DNA from: Trileptium ribeirensis
Lineage: Eukaryota > Nematoda > Enoplea > Enoplida > Thoracostomopsidae
NCBI GenBank assembly: GCA_030248225.1
Contig: JASANE010021275.1
Span: 1-64,000 of the forward strand
Reading direction: 5' to 3'
Length of the DNA stretch: 64,000 nt
The translations under genes and the position numbers were made by a program. This document shows, in pieces, positions 1 to 12,899 of the stretch. Every line of letters starts with the position of its first letter. Within the stretch, counting starts at the first letter, position 1. Below the pieces are notes generated by a model. It did not search any database and was not told the origin of the DNA. It worked only from the letters and a program-made list of their open reading frames with translations.

Positions 1-1799
1 CGTTTTCAATGGTTGTGTTGCTGTCAGCCAGTTAAATTTTATCAAATTTTTGCAGTGCATGCAATTTTAAGTGACTTACCTGTGGAAGTATTACCGCTGC
101 AAAGGACGCAGGTGCGAGAAAGCACATCCGAATAAACATAATTTGTTGGAATTATAATGAATTTGAATAATGTTATTATAAATCATAAAATGTTATAGCA
201 AGGTTTTATATACATATATATTACAGATTGTAAACTGTTTTATCGAGTTATTTCAATGGCTCAAAAATGTTTACTGTGCATTATATGACGCTACGGCATA
301 AAAATGCTTCTCTTCACACGTTGCTAATAAGCTCATTGAGTTGAGTTGAATTTGCAAGAAATAACAGGGTACGAATGAAGGGTACATAATGGATGTGACC
401 TTTACAGTGGTCCTGGAAGGAATTCCGAGGTCAGAAAAACATATTTAAGGCCAAATTAACATATTTAAGGCCACATTCATGTCTTAAACATTTAACGATA
501 TGGTTAACAAGGAATAGAATTAGGAGGATGGCGTATTTGTCAAGAGCAGAGTCATCGATCTTTGACAGCCAAACATTTGAAAATAGGAAACCTCCGTTAT
601 ATTGCCATGATACTATTGCAGTGTCGTTCATTTTGGACAGATGTGGCGATTTACAGGCAAGTTTAGAACTTCTACAAACAACAATGAATCTAAGTATAGT
701 GCATTTACAGTTTTACTTCGTTCCATTTAAATTATCTAACAGTAAGGCTAAATAGAAACTGAAGTAAGGCACGACAGCCTGTTTAATAAGGCTATATTAT
801 GCCAATTTAGTCTTTATCTCCTGAAAATTTTGCAGAAAAGTTGTGGTGTTTTACTGTTTCATTACACCGCTGGTTCGTCGGCATTTTTCGTAATTATTAT
901 TTGTTATCCTGAAGAATTTTGGCTTATGCAAAATTTACAAAATATAAGTGTAAACTATTAACATATGGCTGTGGTTTCATAGTTGTCAGCTTGCATATGT
1001 ACCGTGTCCATTTCAGCTCACCTGCCATTTTCTTCCGATAACATTATCGCTTTAACCGCTCACACCATCTTAGTGTTTTATGACTTGTTGAATTTGGGCT
1101 GTTGCTTCTGTTAAGTCATTCACTTCATCAGGAAGAATGTAGAAATAGAAAGTTTTAAGAACCTTAAAATTATATAGATGTATAACTAGCAACGAAAGCA
1201 GATTTCTAAATTCTCACAGGTTCTTTGTGTATACCCTGTGTGAACTTAACCCGTGTTTTCTTCTGATAGATATCTATTTAAACTTTTAGCTAGTGAATGC
1301 GAATACTACATGGAATCATCCCGGTCTCCATACCAGCATAAAGCGAGTTAAAATTAATGTTACAATTAAAGTGTTAAGAAATAAACTAAGTAAAATAGTT
1401 GTTGGTTGAAAAAGATGTTTTGACAGCAAAAACTAGAAGCTGAAACTAATCCGAAAGCATTCGTAATACGTGATAGGACTGTTAGTCCGTGGTGGGCACA
1501 TTAATACGACACCTACAGCAATTTTTGAAAATATTTTTAGAAGCGTCAATGTTTTGTTGAGGATAAGGACATTTAGTTGGTGTACTATTGAATGGAAAAC
1601 CCGAAATCTAAAAAATTTGCTTTTGCTGAACTTTAGCGCAGAAAAACTATTTTAGCAAAGCTATCTTACGATCTGGCAAGTAATTAAAAAGCAAAGATTG
1701 CATGCTACGTCATATTGTGTGTATTTACGTTATTAGCCAAGTAGGTCTTATATATATTTTTCACGACTCAATGTTTTCGCTTCACTTTTCTGTTTTGGA

Positions 1800-4680
1800 T
1801 AGCATTTTTAGAAAATTTTAGAACTTGCTATGGTTCGTCAAGTGCGATCCGCATCTATTACAGTCTCCTGTAGGTATGGGTACCCAAATCACTAAGCCGA
1901 AGTAAAATGTTATCCGTCCAGCAAATTTATTCATTATGAATGCTTGTAATTTAGTAATAATTGAAATGAGTTGTTTAATTAGCGAAGAAGCTAGCAAAGG
2001 TTGCATTCCAAACGCTGATTTTTCTACAAGATTAAAACATTGTAGCTTTTAATCCCTCAAATACCATTTTTCCATACAGAGATCAAATGGAAATCGTCAA
2101 AAATTAAATCTTCATATCTAACCGTATCAATGTATCTGGAAGCAAAAGTCTACAACCTTTGGTCAGCTTTACAACGAGTAATGTATATCATCTGATTTGT
2201 CATCCAAACGACCGAACTTATATTCCGATAACGCTTTAGCCAAAGGTGAACTTGCTGTGTCAAAGATCGTGGAAATAGTGTCTGATTTTCACTGTATGTA
2301 GCAAGATCATATTCTATGCCTCAGCGCTATTATAAAGGAACTTCCTGAACATGGCGAAGAATTTGAGGATTTTAAGGAGTTATGCCGTTAACTGAGATAT
2401 TATTGCGCATAATCACTCAAGTTTTCCGCCTTGACATTAAGAAAAATCCTTAGTGGCTGATTGATTAAAATCGCCGCCTCGGCCAATTTTGCCAGATCGT
2501 CCTGTTTAAAATCAATGTTTCACTTAGGTCATCATCTACGAAATAGAACCAAATTAAAACACTTCGTCACCTATCAAGAACGCGTGAACTTGCAACGTTA
2601 TACCGTGAACGTGATACATTAAACAATATTAAACTCACTGATGCGACCACTAAATACGTCATTCTTGGCAGTAATTCTCGTTCCTGTTTTACAAACTGTC
2701 CAATCTTCCATGGATCATTAAATATGATCAAATGGGGGTTCAAGTCTTTTCTTATGTTGTAAAAAATAATCCTGTAAACTCTAAATCACTAACTGCCAGG
2801 AACAAAAAGCTAAATTCTGTAGTTGGCCCACGCTACCTTTCATTAAACTTTTGCAAAATTGTCATGTTTAATGGTAGAAATTTGAAAACCGAAACCCATG
2901 AGCTAAAAATTTTACAAACTGCATGCTCAATACAAAGTTTTTAAGGTGTGACAGAATCGTGAGCTTGTACGAAACAGTATCTGATGCCATGCTAACAAGT
3001 CCAGCAGATTTTATCCAACTTTGTAATAACACATGACCGAACAAGGTCAAATAACATTCTCGACCTTGGTGTAGCAAACGGAAACCGCGTAGTGTTATTT
3101 GAGTAACCTGTCGCTAACCCTTAAGTGGTAGCGACTATAACTCTGTTAAAATCACTTTAAACTTAGCTATCTATAAATCCTACCAAAGTCTATATATCGC
3201 TACTTCCGCAGCACAAAATCTGCTTGAATGTCTCGATAGCTACTTTACCTAGCTTGGATCGCCAACATTTAAAAATTTGTGTCAGTCCGAACATTTGGGC
3301 TAGATCTCCATCTGTAGTTTCTAAACGGTATAAAACTATTTCGGTCCGTCTAAAACTAAAAAGTGCTTCTCGTAGTTCTGCAATTCTTCCTCTCTTAATA
3401 ATCCGTCACGCTTTAGAGCTCGAAAACGTTATTGGAATTATAAAGAAAGAACTGGCGATGCTACACCGTAAAGACGTGCGCTTAAAAATATTCTAATCTA
3501 TGACAAACGCCATTCCAACAATATTGAGCTTCACATTTAAAATCCGGTAATAGTTCATACATCTTTACTGATGCTATGTTTAAAAGTACTATCTATATCA
3601 AGATAAAGTCTGCTCCAATTAAAAATTGCGAATGAAATCATGTAACTGAAACCTCTACATACTATGAAATTTTTAATAAATAATTTCTCAAACTGGTTTT
3701 ACTAACGATAATTGCATTTATCCAACAATTGTTTGTAATGTGTGTTCACAACTGCCCTTCGTTCTGTTAATATCATCTGAGTTGGTTCTGTTCGACAAAT
3801 TCAAATCGATGAATTAAAAATTCTCCGGTAACCCTGCTAGCATTTTTGAGGGATATCCCGGAGAAATTTGCTGCTGCACTAGCTCATGCGGTATGTGCTA
3901 TACTTAAAGCACCTTTCTTTGGCTGAATCTTGGTTAAATGCAGTTCTATTTTTTTAAAAAGTTTCACCATCCCTTCCTTACAACTATAGGGCTATTTCGC
4001 CCACAGGTCCATTTTACAAAGTTCTTGAAAATTTAATTTGTGACAATGGTATAGATTTTTTCAAAAACTTTAAACATTTGGGCAATACCGAACATGGCTT
4101 TCTTAATAGAAGGTTCACTTGGTCAAACAACCAATGTAACGTGGTGTAAACAAATGCACTTTACTCCTTGATAAGTTTGATACTCTCGGCATAGACGTCA
4201 TTTGCATCTATTCCGCAAATGTTCACGAAAAGCTCTTAAACTTGTCATTGTTTGGTATTATTGGACCATGATCGTTTTGGATCAGCGTCTTTTAATAATC
4301 TACCAAGAAATTTAACCGTCAATAATTTTTCAAGTATGCGATCTGTAAGTTCAGGCGTGCAGTACTTGTACCTCTATTGTTTCTTGGTCATTTTTAAACG
4401 ACTCATATATTTAAATGCTTGATGCTGATGTTAAATTTTCGCTGATGACGTTAAAGATTTCACTGGGGCATAAAACAGCCGATATCGCACACTAAGATCC
4501 TAAAAGACGGCTCCTGATGCTGTGTCAGTAATTTTACTTCAAAGTGGCAATTACAAATTGCTTCATCGAAATTTCCAGTTTTTCATTTTGGGAATCGTAA
4601 TCCCATGCTTAATTACTATTTTAATGGCGATCATTTACCTTTGTCTCAAGAATATCAAAGACCTAGGTGTTATTGTGAGG
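1800..4680 (+). mobile_element. Decayed CR1/Jockey-type LINE, left arm copy
   Basis: Plus-strand copy of the LINE described at 5410-8580. A PHD-like ORF1 remnant lies near 1830-2030. Endonuclease-like sequence is at 2866-3090 (MFNGRNLKTETHELKILQTA). Reverse-transcriptase sequence is at about 3860-4676, with the GLFRPQVHFTKFL and DTLGID segments and IKDLGVIV at the end. Every domain is interrupted by frameshifts and stops, more than in the right-arm copy, and it ends before the RT thumb region. It is not functional. Confidence 0.8.
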
Positions 4681-5409
4681 ACCACAGCAGCGTGTGTTCG
4701 CGCCAACTGATAAAGAAAGAGCATAGCGCGCAGCAGATATTTTTCTTTGAACTTGATATGTCGTACTCTTTAAAAAATTACAACAACACTTTACTCTACC
4801 AAAACCACAGACAAAATTTCTAAGGTCAAAGATATCCTCAGAAGACGTAAAAAGCACTAAGTAAACGTGAATATGACATGAACGAATGTTTAACGTACAG
4901 CGTACTGTTAAATTGTGCAAATACTTTATAGTTTTGTGGCTTCGCATTTGAGACCATACATGACGCAGCCTACAGGTACACTTACCCGCGCACTGCTCTG
5001 AAAACATAACCAAATGATGGATAAGTGTCGTAGCCTATGTTATTAAGAAAGGAGGATGACAAGATTGGCTTGTAATTTTTGTTGTTTCCTTTTAACGAGG
5101 GGTAGATAGCGTATATAACACATTGCCTGCTACAGATCGTGACAAATGTCTATTGCATCAATAATAACTACATTTACAACTAAATTTAATTTTGTAAGCG
5201 GAACGATACAACTAATCCATTTCTTAAAAAGGCTAAAGATCCAACTCGTAGAGCTCCATCTGGCGAATTTTCTATTAAACTACTACAAATTTTGCAAATT
5301 TTAACAGCCAAAAAGTGCTTGCAGACGTTACTCCGAGAAGTGGGAATATTAAGCAGTATACAATGACCTCTACTTATTCTTGTATTACGTTTAAAGAAAA
5401 CATTTGGAT

Positions 5410-8400
5410 TTAAGTCAATATCACAGTGCAGTATTTTATAAACAATACTAAGATCACTTATTAGTCTCTTCTTTTTAAGATGAATAAGTTTGAAGCAAGC
5501 AAGACGTTGAGGATATGGAACAGCTGACTCATTTAAGCGGCCAGGAACCTTCTAGTAAATTTTACAACCGATATCTGAATTTTTCAATCGTATAAATGTC
5601 CCTAAGCAAGCTCGGTGACCTTACTTGGGTACAATAATCATGCATTGGTAGTACAACAGCTTTATATGCTCGAATAACATCTGATTCGTTTTTAGTGGTA
5701 AAAACTCGAAAGAGCATATTAATTATATTTTGTCCTTTGGCAGATATATTAGAGCAGTGAACACTAAGCTTCATGTCCGTAGATACAACAACACCTAGGT
5801 CTTTGATATTATTAGACAAAGGTAAATGATCGCCATTTAAATAGTAATTAAGCATGGGATTACGATTACCAATATGAAAAACTGGAAACTTCGATGAAGC
5901 AATTTGTAATTGCCACTTTGAAGTAAAATTTGACACAGCATCAGGAGCCGTCTGGATCTTAGTGTGCGATATCGGCTGTTTTATACCGCAGTAAATCTTA
6001 ACGCCATCAGCAAAAATTTAACATCAGCATCAAGCATTAAATATTGTGAGTCGTCCAAAAATAACAGAAACAATAGAGGTACAAGTACTGTACACCTGAA
6101 CTTACAGATCGCATACTTGAAAAACTATTTTCACAATTGAATCTCTTGGTTGGATTGCTTAAAAAGACGCTGATCCAAGACAATAGTGGTCCAATAATAC
6201 CAAACAATGACAAGTTTAAGAGCTTTTCGTGAACATTTGCGAAATCAATATAAATAACATCTATGCCGAGAGTATCAAAGTTATCAAGAAGTAAAGTCCA
6301 TTCATTTACACACACGTTCCATTGGTTGATTACAAGTGAACCTTCTATTAAGAAAGCCATGTTGGGTATTGCCCAAATGTTTAAAATTTTTGAAAAAATC
6401 TATACCATTGTCACAAATTAAATTTTCAAGAACTTTGTAAAATGGACCTGTGGGCGAAATAGCCCTATAGTTGTAAGGAAGGGATGGTGAAACTTTTTAA
6501 AAAAAATAGAACTGCATTTAACCAAGATTCAGCCAAAGAAAGGTGCTTTAAGTATAGCACATACCGCATGAGCTAGTGCAGCAGCAAATTTCTGCAGGAA
6601 TCCCTGAAGAATACTAGCAGGGTTACCGGAGAATTTTTAATTCATCGATTTGAATTTGTCGAACAGAACCAACTCAGATTGTATTAACAGAACGAAGGGC
6701 AGTTGTGAACACACATTACAAACAATTGTTGGATAAATTCAATTATCGTTAGTAAAACCAGTTGAGAAATTATCATTAAAAATTTCATAGTTTGTAGAGG
6801 TTTCAGTTACATAATTTCATTCGCAATTTTTAATTGGAGCAACTTTACCTCGATAAGATAGTTTAGACATAGCATAGGTAAAGAAGTCTGAACTATTACC
6901 GGATTTTAAATGTGAAGCTCAATATTGTTGGAATGGCGTTTGCATAAATTAGAATATTTTTAAGCGCACGTCTTTACGGTGCAGCATCGCCAGTTCTTTC
7001 TTTATAATTCCAATAACGTTTTCGAGCTCTAAAGCGTGACGAATTTAAGAAGGAAGAATTGCAGAACTACGAGAAGCACTTTTTAATTTTAACGGAGCGA
7101 AATAATTTATACCGTTTAAAAACTACAGATAAAAATATAGCCCAAATGTTGGACTGACACAATTTTTAAATGTGGCGATCCAAGCTAGGTAAAGTAGCTA
7201 TCGAGACATTCAAGCAGAGTTTGTGCTGCGGAAGTCGCGATATATAGACTTTGGTCGATTTATAGATAGCTAAGTTTAAAGTGATTTTAACAGAGTTATA
7301 GTCGCTACCACTTAAGGGTTAGCGACAGTTACTCAAATAACACTACGCGGTCCGTTTGCTAGACCAAGGTCGAGAATGTTATTTGACCTTGTTCGGTCAT
7401 GTGTATCACAAAGTTGGATAGAATCTGCTGGACTTGTTAGCATGGCATCAGATACTGTTTCGTCAAGCCACGATTCTGTCACACCTAAAACTTTGTATTG
7501 AGCATCAGTTTGTAAAATTTTTAGCTCATGGGTTTCGGTTTTCAAACTTCTACCATTAAACATGACAATTTTGCAAAAGTTTAATGAAAGGTAGGGTGGG
7601 CCAACTACAGAATTTAGCTTTTTGTTCCTGGCAGTTAGTGATTAGAGTTTACAGGATTATTTTTTACAACATAAGAAAAACTTGAACCCCCATTGATCAT
7701 TTTAATGATCCATCGAAAATTCGACAGTTTATAAAACAGAACGAGATTACTGCCAAGAATGACGTATTTAGTAGTCGCATCAGTCGGTTTAATATTGTTT
7801 AATCTGTCACGTTCACGGTATAACGTTGCAAGTTCACGCGTTCTTGATAGGTCAAGAAGTGTTTTAATTTGGTTCTATTTCGTAAATGATGACCTTCATG
7901 AAAAATTGATTTTAAACAGGACGATCTGGCAAAATTAGCAGAGGCGACGATTCTAATCAATCAGCCACTGAGGATTTTTCTTAATGTCAAGGCGGAAAAC
8001 TTCGGTGATTTGCGCAATAATATCCAGTTCACGGCATAGCTCCTTAAAATCCTCAAAATCTTCACCATGTTCAGGAAGTTCCTTTATAGTAGCGCTGAGG
8101 CATAGAATATCATCTTGCTACATACAGTGAAAATCAGACACTATCACAATCTTTGACGCGGCAAGTTCACCTTTGGCTACAGCATCGGAATATAAGTTCG
8201 GTCGTTTGGATGACAAATCAGATGATATACATTACTCGTTGTAAAGCTGACAAAAGATTGTAGACTTTTGCTTCCAATACATCGATACGGTTAGACAAAA
8301 GATTCATTTTTGACGATTTCCGTTTGATCTCTGTATCGAAAAATAGTATTCGACGGATTCGAAGCTACAATGTTTTAATTTGTAGAAAAATCAGCGTTTG

Positions 8401-8580
8401 GAATGCAACGTTTGCTAGCTTCTTCGTTAATTAAAAAACGCAGTTCAATTATTACTAAACCCAAGCATTCATAATGAATAAATTTGCTGGACAGATAACA
8501 TTTTACTTCGGCTTCGTGATTTTGGTACCCATACCTACAGGAGACTGTAATAGATGCGGATCGCACTTGACGAACCATAG
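5410..8580 (-). mobile_element. Decayed CR1/Jockey-type LINE, right arm copy
   Basis: Read on the minus strand from 8580 down: (1) 8578-8375, an ORF1 remnant with a PHD-finger-like pattern (EVKCYLSSKFIHYECLGL). (2) 7563-7333, apurinic-type endonuclease start (NGRSLKTETHELKILQTDAQ, then VTESWLDE) and NNILDLGLAN further on. (3) 6600-6037, reverse transcriptase with YRAISPTGPFYKVLE, IDVIYIDFA and GPLLSWISVFLSN. (4) 5936-5562, C-terminal RT with LQIASSKFPVFHIGN, NNIKDLGVVV and IRAYKAVVLPMHDYC. (5) 5560-5410, LKKKRLISDLSIVYKILH. This order is that of CR1/L2/Jockey-group non-LTR elements; I cannot fix the clade. Numerous stops and frameshifts show it is dead. Confidence 0.88.
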
Positions 8581-10375
8581 CCAGTTTAAAATTTTATAAA
8601 AATGCTATCCAAAACAGAAAAGTCAAGCAAAAACATAGAGTCGTGAAAAATATATATAAGGCCTACTTGGCTAATAACGTAAATACACACAATATGACGT
8701 AGCATGCAATCTTTATTTGAATTACTTGCCAGATCATAAATTAGCTTTGCTAAATTTAATTTTTCTGCGCTTAACGTCAGCAAAAGCAAATTTTTTAGAT
8801 TTCGGGTTTTCCATTCAATAGTACACCAACTAAATGTCATTATCCTCAACAAAACATTGACGTTCTAAAACATTTTCAAAAATTACTGTAGGTGTCGATG
8901 TGCCCAACACGGACTAACAGTACATACATATTACGAATGCTTAAGGAATACTTTCAGCTTCTCGTTTTTGCTGTCAAAACCTATTCAACCAACAACTATT
9001 TTACTTAGTTATACTTTAACACTTAATTGTAACATTAATTTTAACGCGCTTTATGCTGGTATAAACACAGGGATAATTCCATGTAGTATTCGCATTCACT
9101 AGCTAAAAGTTTAAATAGATATCTATCAGAAGAAAACACGGGGTAAGTTCACACAGGGTATACACAAAGAACCTGTGAAACTACAAATCTGCTTTCGTTG
9201 CTAGTTATACATATATATAATTTTAAGGTTCTCAAACTTTCTATTTCTACATTCTCCTGATGAAGTGAATGACTTAACAGAAGCAACAGCCCAAATTCAA
9301 CAAGTCATAAAACATCAAGATGGTGTGAGCGGTTAAAGCGATAATGTTATCGGAAGAAAATGGCAGGTGAGCTGAAATGGACACGGTACATATGCACACT
9401 GACAACTATGAAACCACAGCCATGTGTTAATCGTTACACTTATATTTTGAATTTTGCATAAGCCAAAATTCTTCAGGATAACAAATAATAATTACGAAAA
9501 ATGCCAACGAACCAGCGGTGTAATGAAACAGTAAAACACCACAACTTTTCTGCAAAATTTTCAGAAATAAAGACTAATTAATATAGCCTTATTAAACAGG
9601 CTGTCGTGCCTTACTAAGTTTATCTAGCCTTACTGTTTGATAATTTAAATGGAACGAAGTAAAACTGTAAATGCACTATACTTAGATTCATTGTTGTTTG
9701 TAGAAGTTCTAAGAATCCCTGTCGGTGGCCACATCTGTCCAAAATGAACAACACTGCAATAGTATCATGGCAATATAACGGAGGTTTCCTATTTTCAAAT
9801 GTTTGGCTGTCAAAGATCGATGACTCTGCTCTTGACAAATACGCCATCCTCCTAATTCTATTCCTTGTTAACCATATCGTTAAATGTTTAAGACATGAAT
9901 GTGGCCTTAAATATGTTAATTTGGCCTTAAATATGTTTTTCTGACCTCGGAATTCCTTCCAGGACCACTGTGAAGGTCACATCCATTATGTACCCTTCAT
10001 TCGTACCCTGTTATTTCTTGCAAATTCAACTCAACTCAATGAGCTTATTAGCAACGTGTGAAGAGAAGCATTTATGAAGTCACGTCATATCATGCACAGT
10101 AAACATTTTGAGCCATTGAAATAACTCGATAAAACAGTTTACAATCTGTAATATATATGTATATAAAACCTTGCTATAACATTTTATGATTTATAATAAC
10201 ATTATTCAAATTCATTATAATTCCAACAAATTATGTTTATTCGGATGTGCTTTCTCGCACCTGCGTCCTTTGCAGCGGTAATACTTCCACAGGTAAGTCA
10301 CTTAAAATTGCATGCACTGCAAAAATTTGATCGAATTCAGCTTACTTACAGCAACACAACCATTGAAAACGGCTA

Positions 10376-12274
10376 TATACAGAGTGATCTTAACTTGAAA
10401 GTTTTGTTTGAAACTGTAAATATTGTAGTCTCCATCATTAGCTGTTTTTGAAACACGCCTTAGAAATGTTGACATATCTTGATTCTGCAAGTCTGGTTTA
10501 AATTAGGCGATCAGTCGGCCTATCCATATCGTGCCTAAATTTACTTATCATATCATTCTGGAATTTTGATTTACCTTGTTTACTTTTTCGTGTGTTTTTC
10601 TTATATTTTAATGAATAAATTATTTTTATATATGTTTCTCATATTGGGCAATAAATAAACAAACCTTTACTGCTAAATATAGCGAAATATATGCAAGTCA
10701 ATACATGGAGACGCACAGTCTCTCCACAAAAATTTAGCAAAATCCTTGATCGATTTCTGAATTATAATGAACAGTCCCAACAAAATTGCTCTAATTATAT
10801 ACATAGTATATATAATGCTAATCGCCCCAACACTAGTTATGTAAGCATTGCACATTTATTTTTTTTATTTTGAAAGTTTTGTGGTGTATCTTAATTAATA
10901 TGGTTCCAACCACAATATATGTACGTTTTTTGGCGAAGCCTACCTTTGCACACAACATAACGTGCTATGGGGCCATGTTTAGTATTGAGATCCGAAACTA
11001 AAGCATCGAAACGTACATTTTACCGAATTTAATGTCTTGTGTTAACTAAGATCAAGCCAACCGAAATAATTTATATCAACGGTACTATTCTAATAAATCA
11101 ACCTCAAAATCAGCGTTACTTAGAAATTATTACCAAAACTATTTTCATACCATTTTGGAACACTAAATCGTTTTTGTTACTATTCTCTCATAACTCAAAA
11201 TACGGCATTGTATTCGTGAAGAAAACTATTAACGGTTGTGTCGAATTGCCTTTATCAAAAGTGTCTGCAGAGACTGCTATGTGCTATTACTGTTATTATT
11301 ACTATGACATAGTCTTGTTTATTTTAGTGTCTAGAAAAGGTATGTGTCGCGTCGTTTGTTCCGAACAAGTGCGTTATTTGCACATAAGAAAAATCAACTT
11401 ATCGAAATATTACTATAATTTATCTGTTTCACGACAGTCATCACGTCATTTATGATACAGCGACGATGGTACAAACCGACTACGTGACATAACTATACGT
11501 CCGAGTGCGCGAGAGAATTTAAATTACCGTTTTATAATAATCTTTGTCCCTGAAGTATACATCGTAAAATATGTATTACCTACTATGTAAGTGTAGTAAA
11601 TCATGTGGGGATGAGAATCTTCTCTTAGTAATACCGCGGTTGATGTATGGTGTTGGAGTCATGCGAATGAAATCTGATTCGTTTATGTTATTTGGTGTCC
11701 TTTAAACGAGCTGAAAATAAATGTCAGAATTACAGAAGGAAAATACAAATGTAAAATATTTATGTATTTTTCATATTATTATTTGCTTTCAGTTTCCGAA
11801 CCAAACGCTGGAATAAAATGAATTATCTAAATTTAGGAAAATCTAAAAAGTACTTAGTATTTAGAGTAAACAGTATAGTTCTACAAGAGGATTTATGATA
11901 TACAATGATGTTTGATGATTTCCGCAACCCAATTGCACAGTTCTAGACAAAGAGCAAAGAAGAATATGCTTACACTTGGCGTGCTGTACAATATTATATA
12001 TACAATAATCGAGCACTCATTTCAAAAACCTATACCTGTCTAATTGCGCATTTCTGAATAACACGGTTATTCAAGTAAAATGCCTACTAGAACACCTTGC
12101 TCAACTGTGCTGTCGGTAAACAAACCGTGACACAAAAAACGCTTCGCTGATGTCTAAAAAATAACCGTCATAACTTCTCCTGAAATCTCTGACAGATGCT
12201 TCCGTATTAGTTCGTCCGTCAACACAACGGTTGCAACATCTCAGCAATAATCTGTCTTTAAGATCAGCAACAAG
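10376..12274. other. No recognised gene
   Basis: AT-rich DNA next to the palindrome. The longest frame (11039-11455, plus, 138 codons) starts at a non-ATG codon, is rich in Tyr/Ile/Lys and matches nothing I know; one such frame is expected by chance in a window this size and composition. Confidence 0.6.
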
Positions 12275-12451
12275 ATGTGGATGTGTGGAAGCAGGTGTAG
12301 CCTGTTTCTTTTAGTGGTATTTATGCACGCCCTGCATCTAATATACATGCAGCTCGTTCAGTCAGGACATAGCGGAAGCTGTGGCAGAAAACGACCATGT
12401 TCTCGTTGTATGCTCTGCTTGCGAAAATTACTAGATAACGTGTGGTACTGA
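12275..12451 (+). CDS. Candidate small secreted cysteine-rich ORF (58 codons)
   Basis: An ATG frame of 58 codons. A hydrophobic segment CSLFLLVVFMHALHLIY (residues 8-24) resembles a signal peptide. The remainder is short and basic with four closely spaced cysteines (CGRKRPCSRCMLC). Downstream, in other frames, more cysteine-bearing pieces occur (DTCRDCYNVG near 12453-12482; YCPTFECVCYGG near 12768-12803). The last is preceded by a GTAAGT donor at 12724 and a TTTCACAG acceptor at 12760, with compatible phase and a 37-bp intron. Base composition is less AT-rich than the flanks. I recognise no family. A spliced small secreted protein is one reading; chance is another. Confidence 0.25.
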   Translation: MWMCGSRCSLFLLVVFMHALHLIYMQLVQSGHSGSCGRKRPCSRCMLCLRKLLDNVWY

Positions 12452-12899
12452 TGACACCTGCCGCGACTGTTACAATGTCGGCAGGTTTATACGTAGAGCA
12501 AAAAATGCTCTGGTGCAAAAAATATCTAGGTTTACGTGAACAGAAGAACAACCGTCAAAGAACCCGCTACCGGATAAAATAAGCAAAATGTACGATTAGG
12601 TCGCCACCGCCAGGTAATCAATTTTCGGCCAACTTTGTAACCAAGTACACGACTACAACGCCCAAGCAATATGAAGTCAAATCAACAGCGACGATGAAGC
12701 TTAGCGGCGACGGTTTCCTGGAGTAAGTGGCCTGCCTAGAAGCGGTTGCCATTTCACAGACGTGTCCAATACTGTCCAACATTTGAATGTGTCTGCTACG
12801 GTGGTTTAGGATTACCGCATGGCTTTTTATTCGTCCACCATTTAATAGCCAACATCGAGTTTCACATTTATTGAAAACGTGTCTACATTCGTCAAGTGT

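Larger units (their letters stand above)
1..10375. repeat. Giant inverted repeat (palindrome), arms about 1-4676 and 5785-10375
   Basis: The bases at the window start are the reverse complement of those ending near 10375, and the match continues inward: 528-755 pairs with 9620-9847, and 4661-4668 with 5793-5800. The sum of paired coordinates shifts from 10375 to 10461, so the arms differ by indels as well as many substitutions. Homology is lost at about 4676 and 5785, leaving a spacer of about 1.1 kb. Both arms hold the same LINE plus at least 1.4 kb of its upstream flank, so this is an inverted duplication of a genomic segment, not two independent insertions. The left arm is cut by the window edge. 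Confidence 0.92.

Noticed and set aside
4663..5013. 116-codon minus-strand frame across the inner edge of the palindrome
   Set aside because: Antisense to LINE RT remnants and spacer; no domain.
11039..11455. 138-codon plus-strand frame
   Set aside because: No ATG start, biased AT-rich composition, no family; a frame of this length is expected by chance here.
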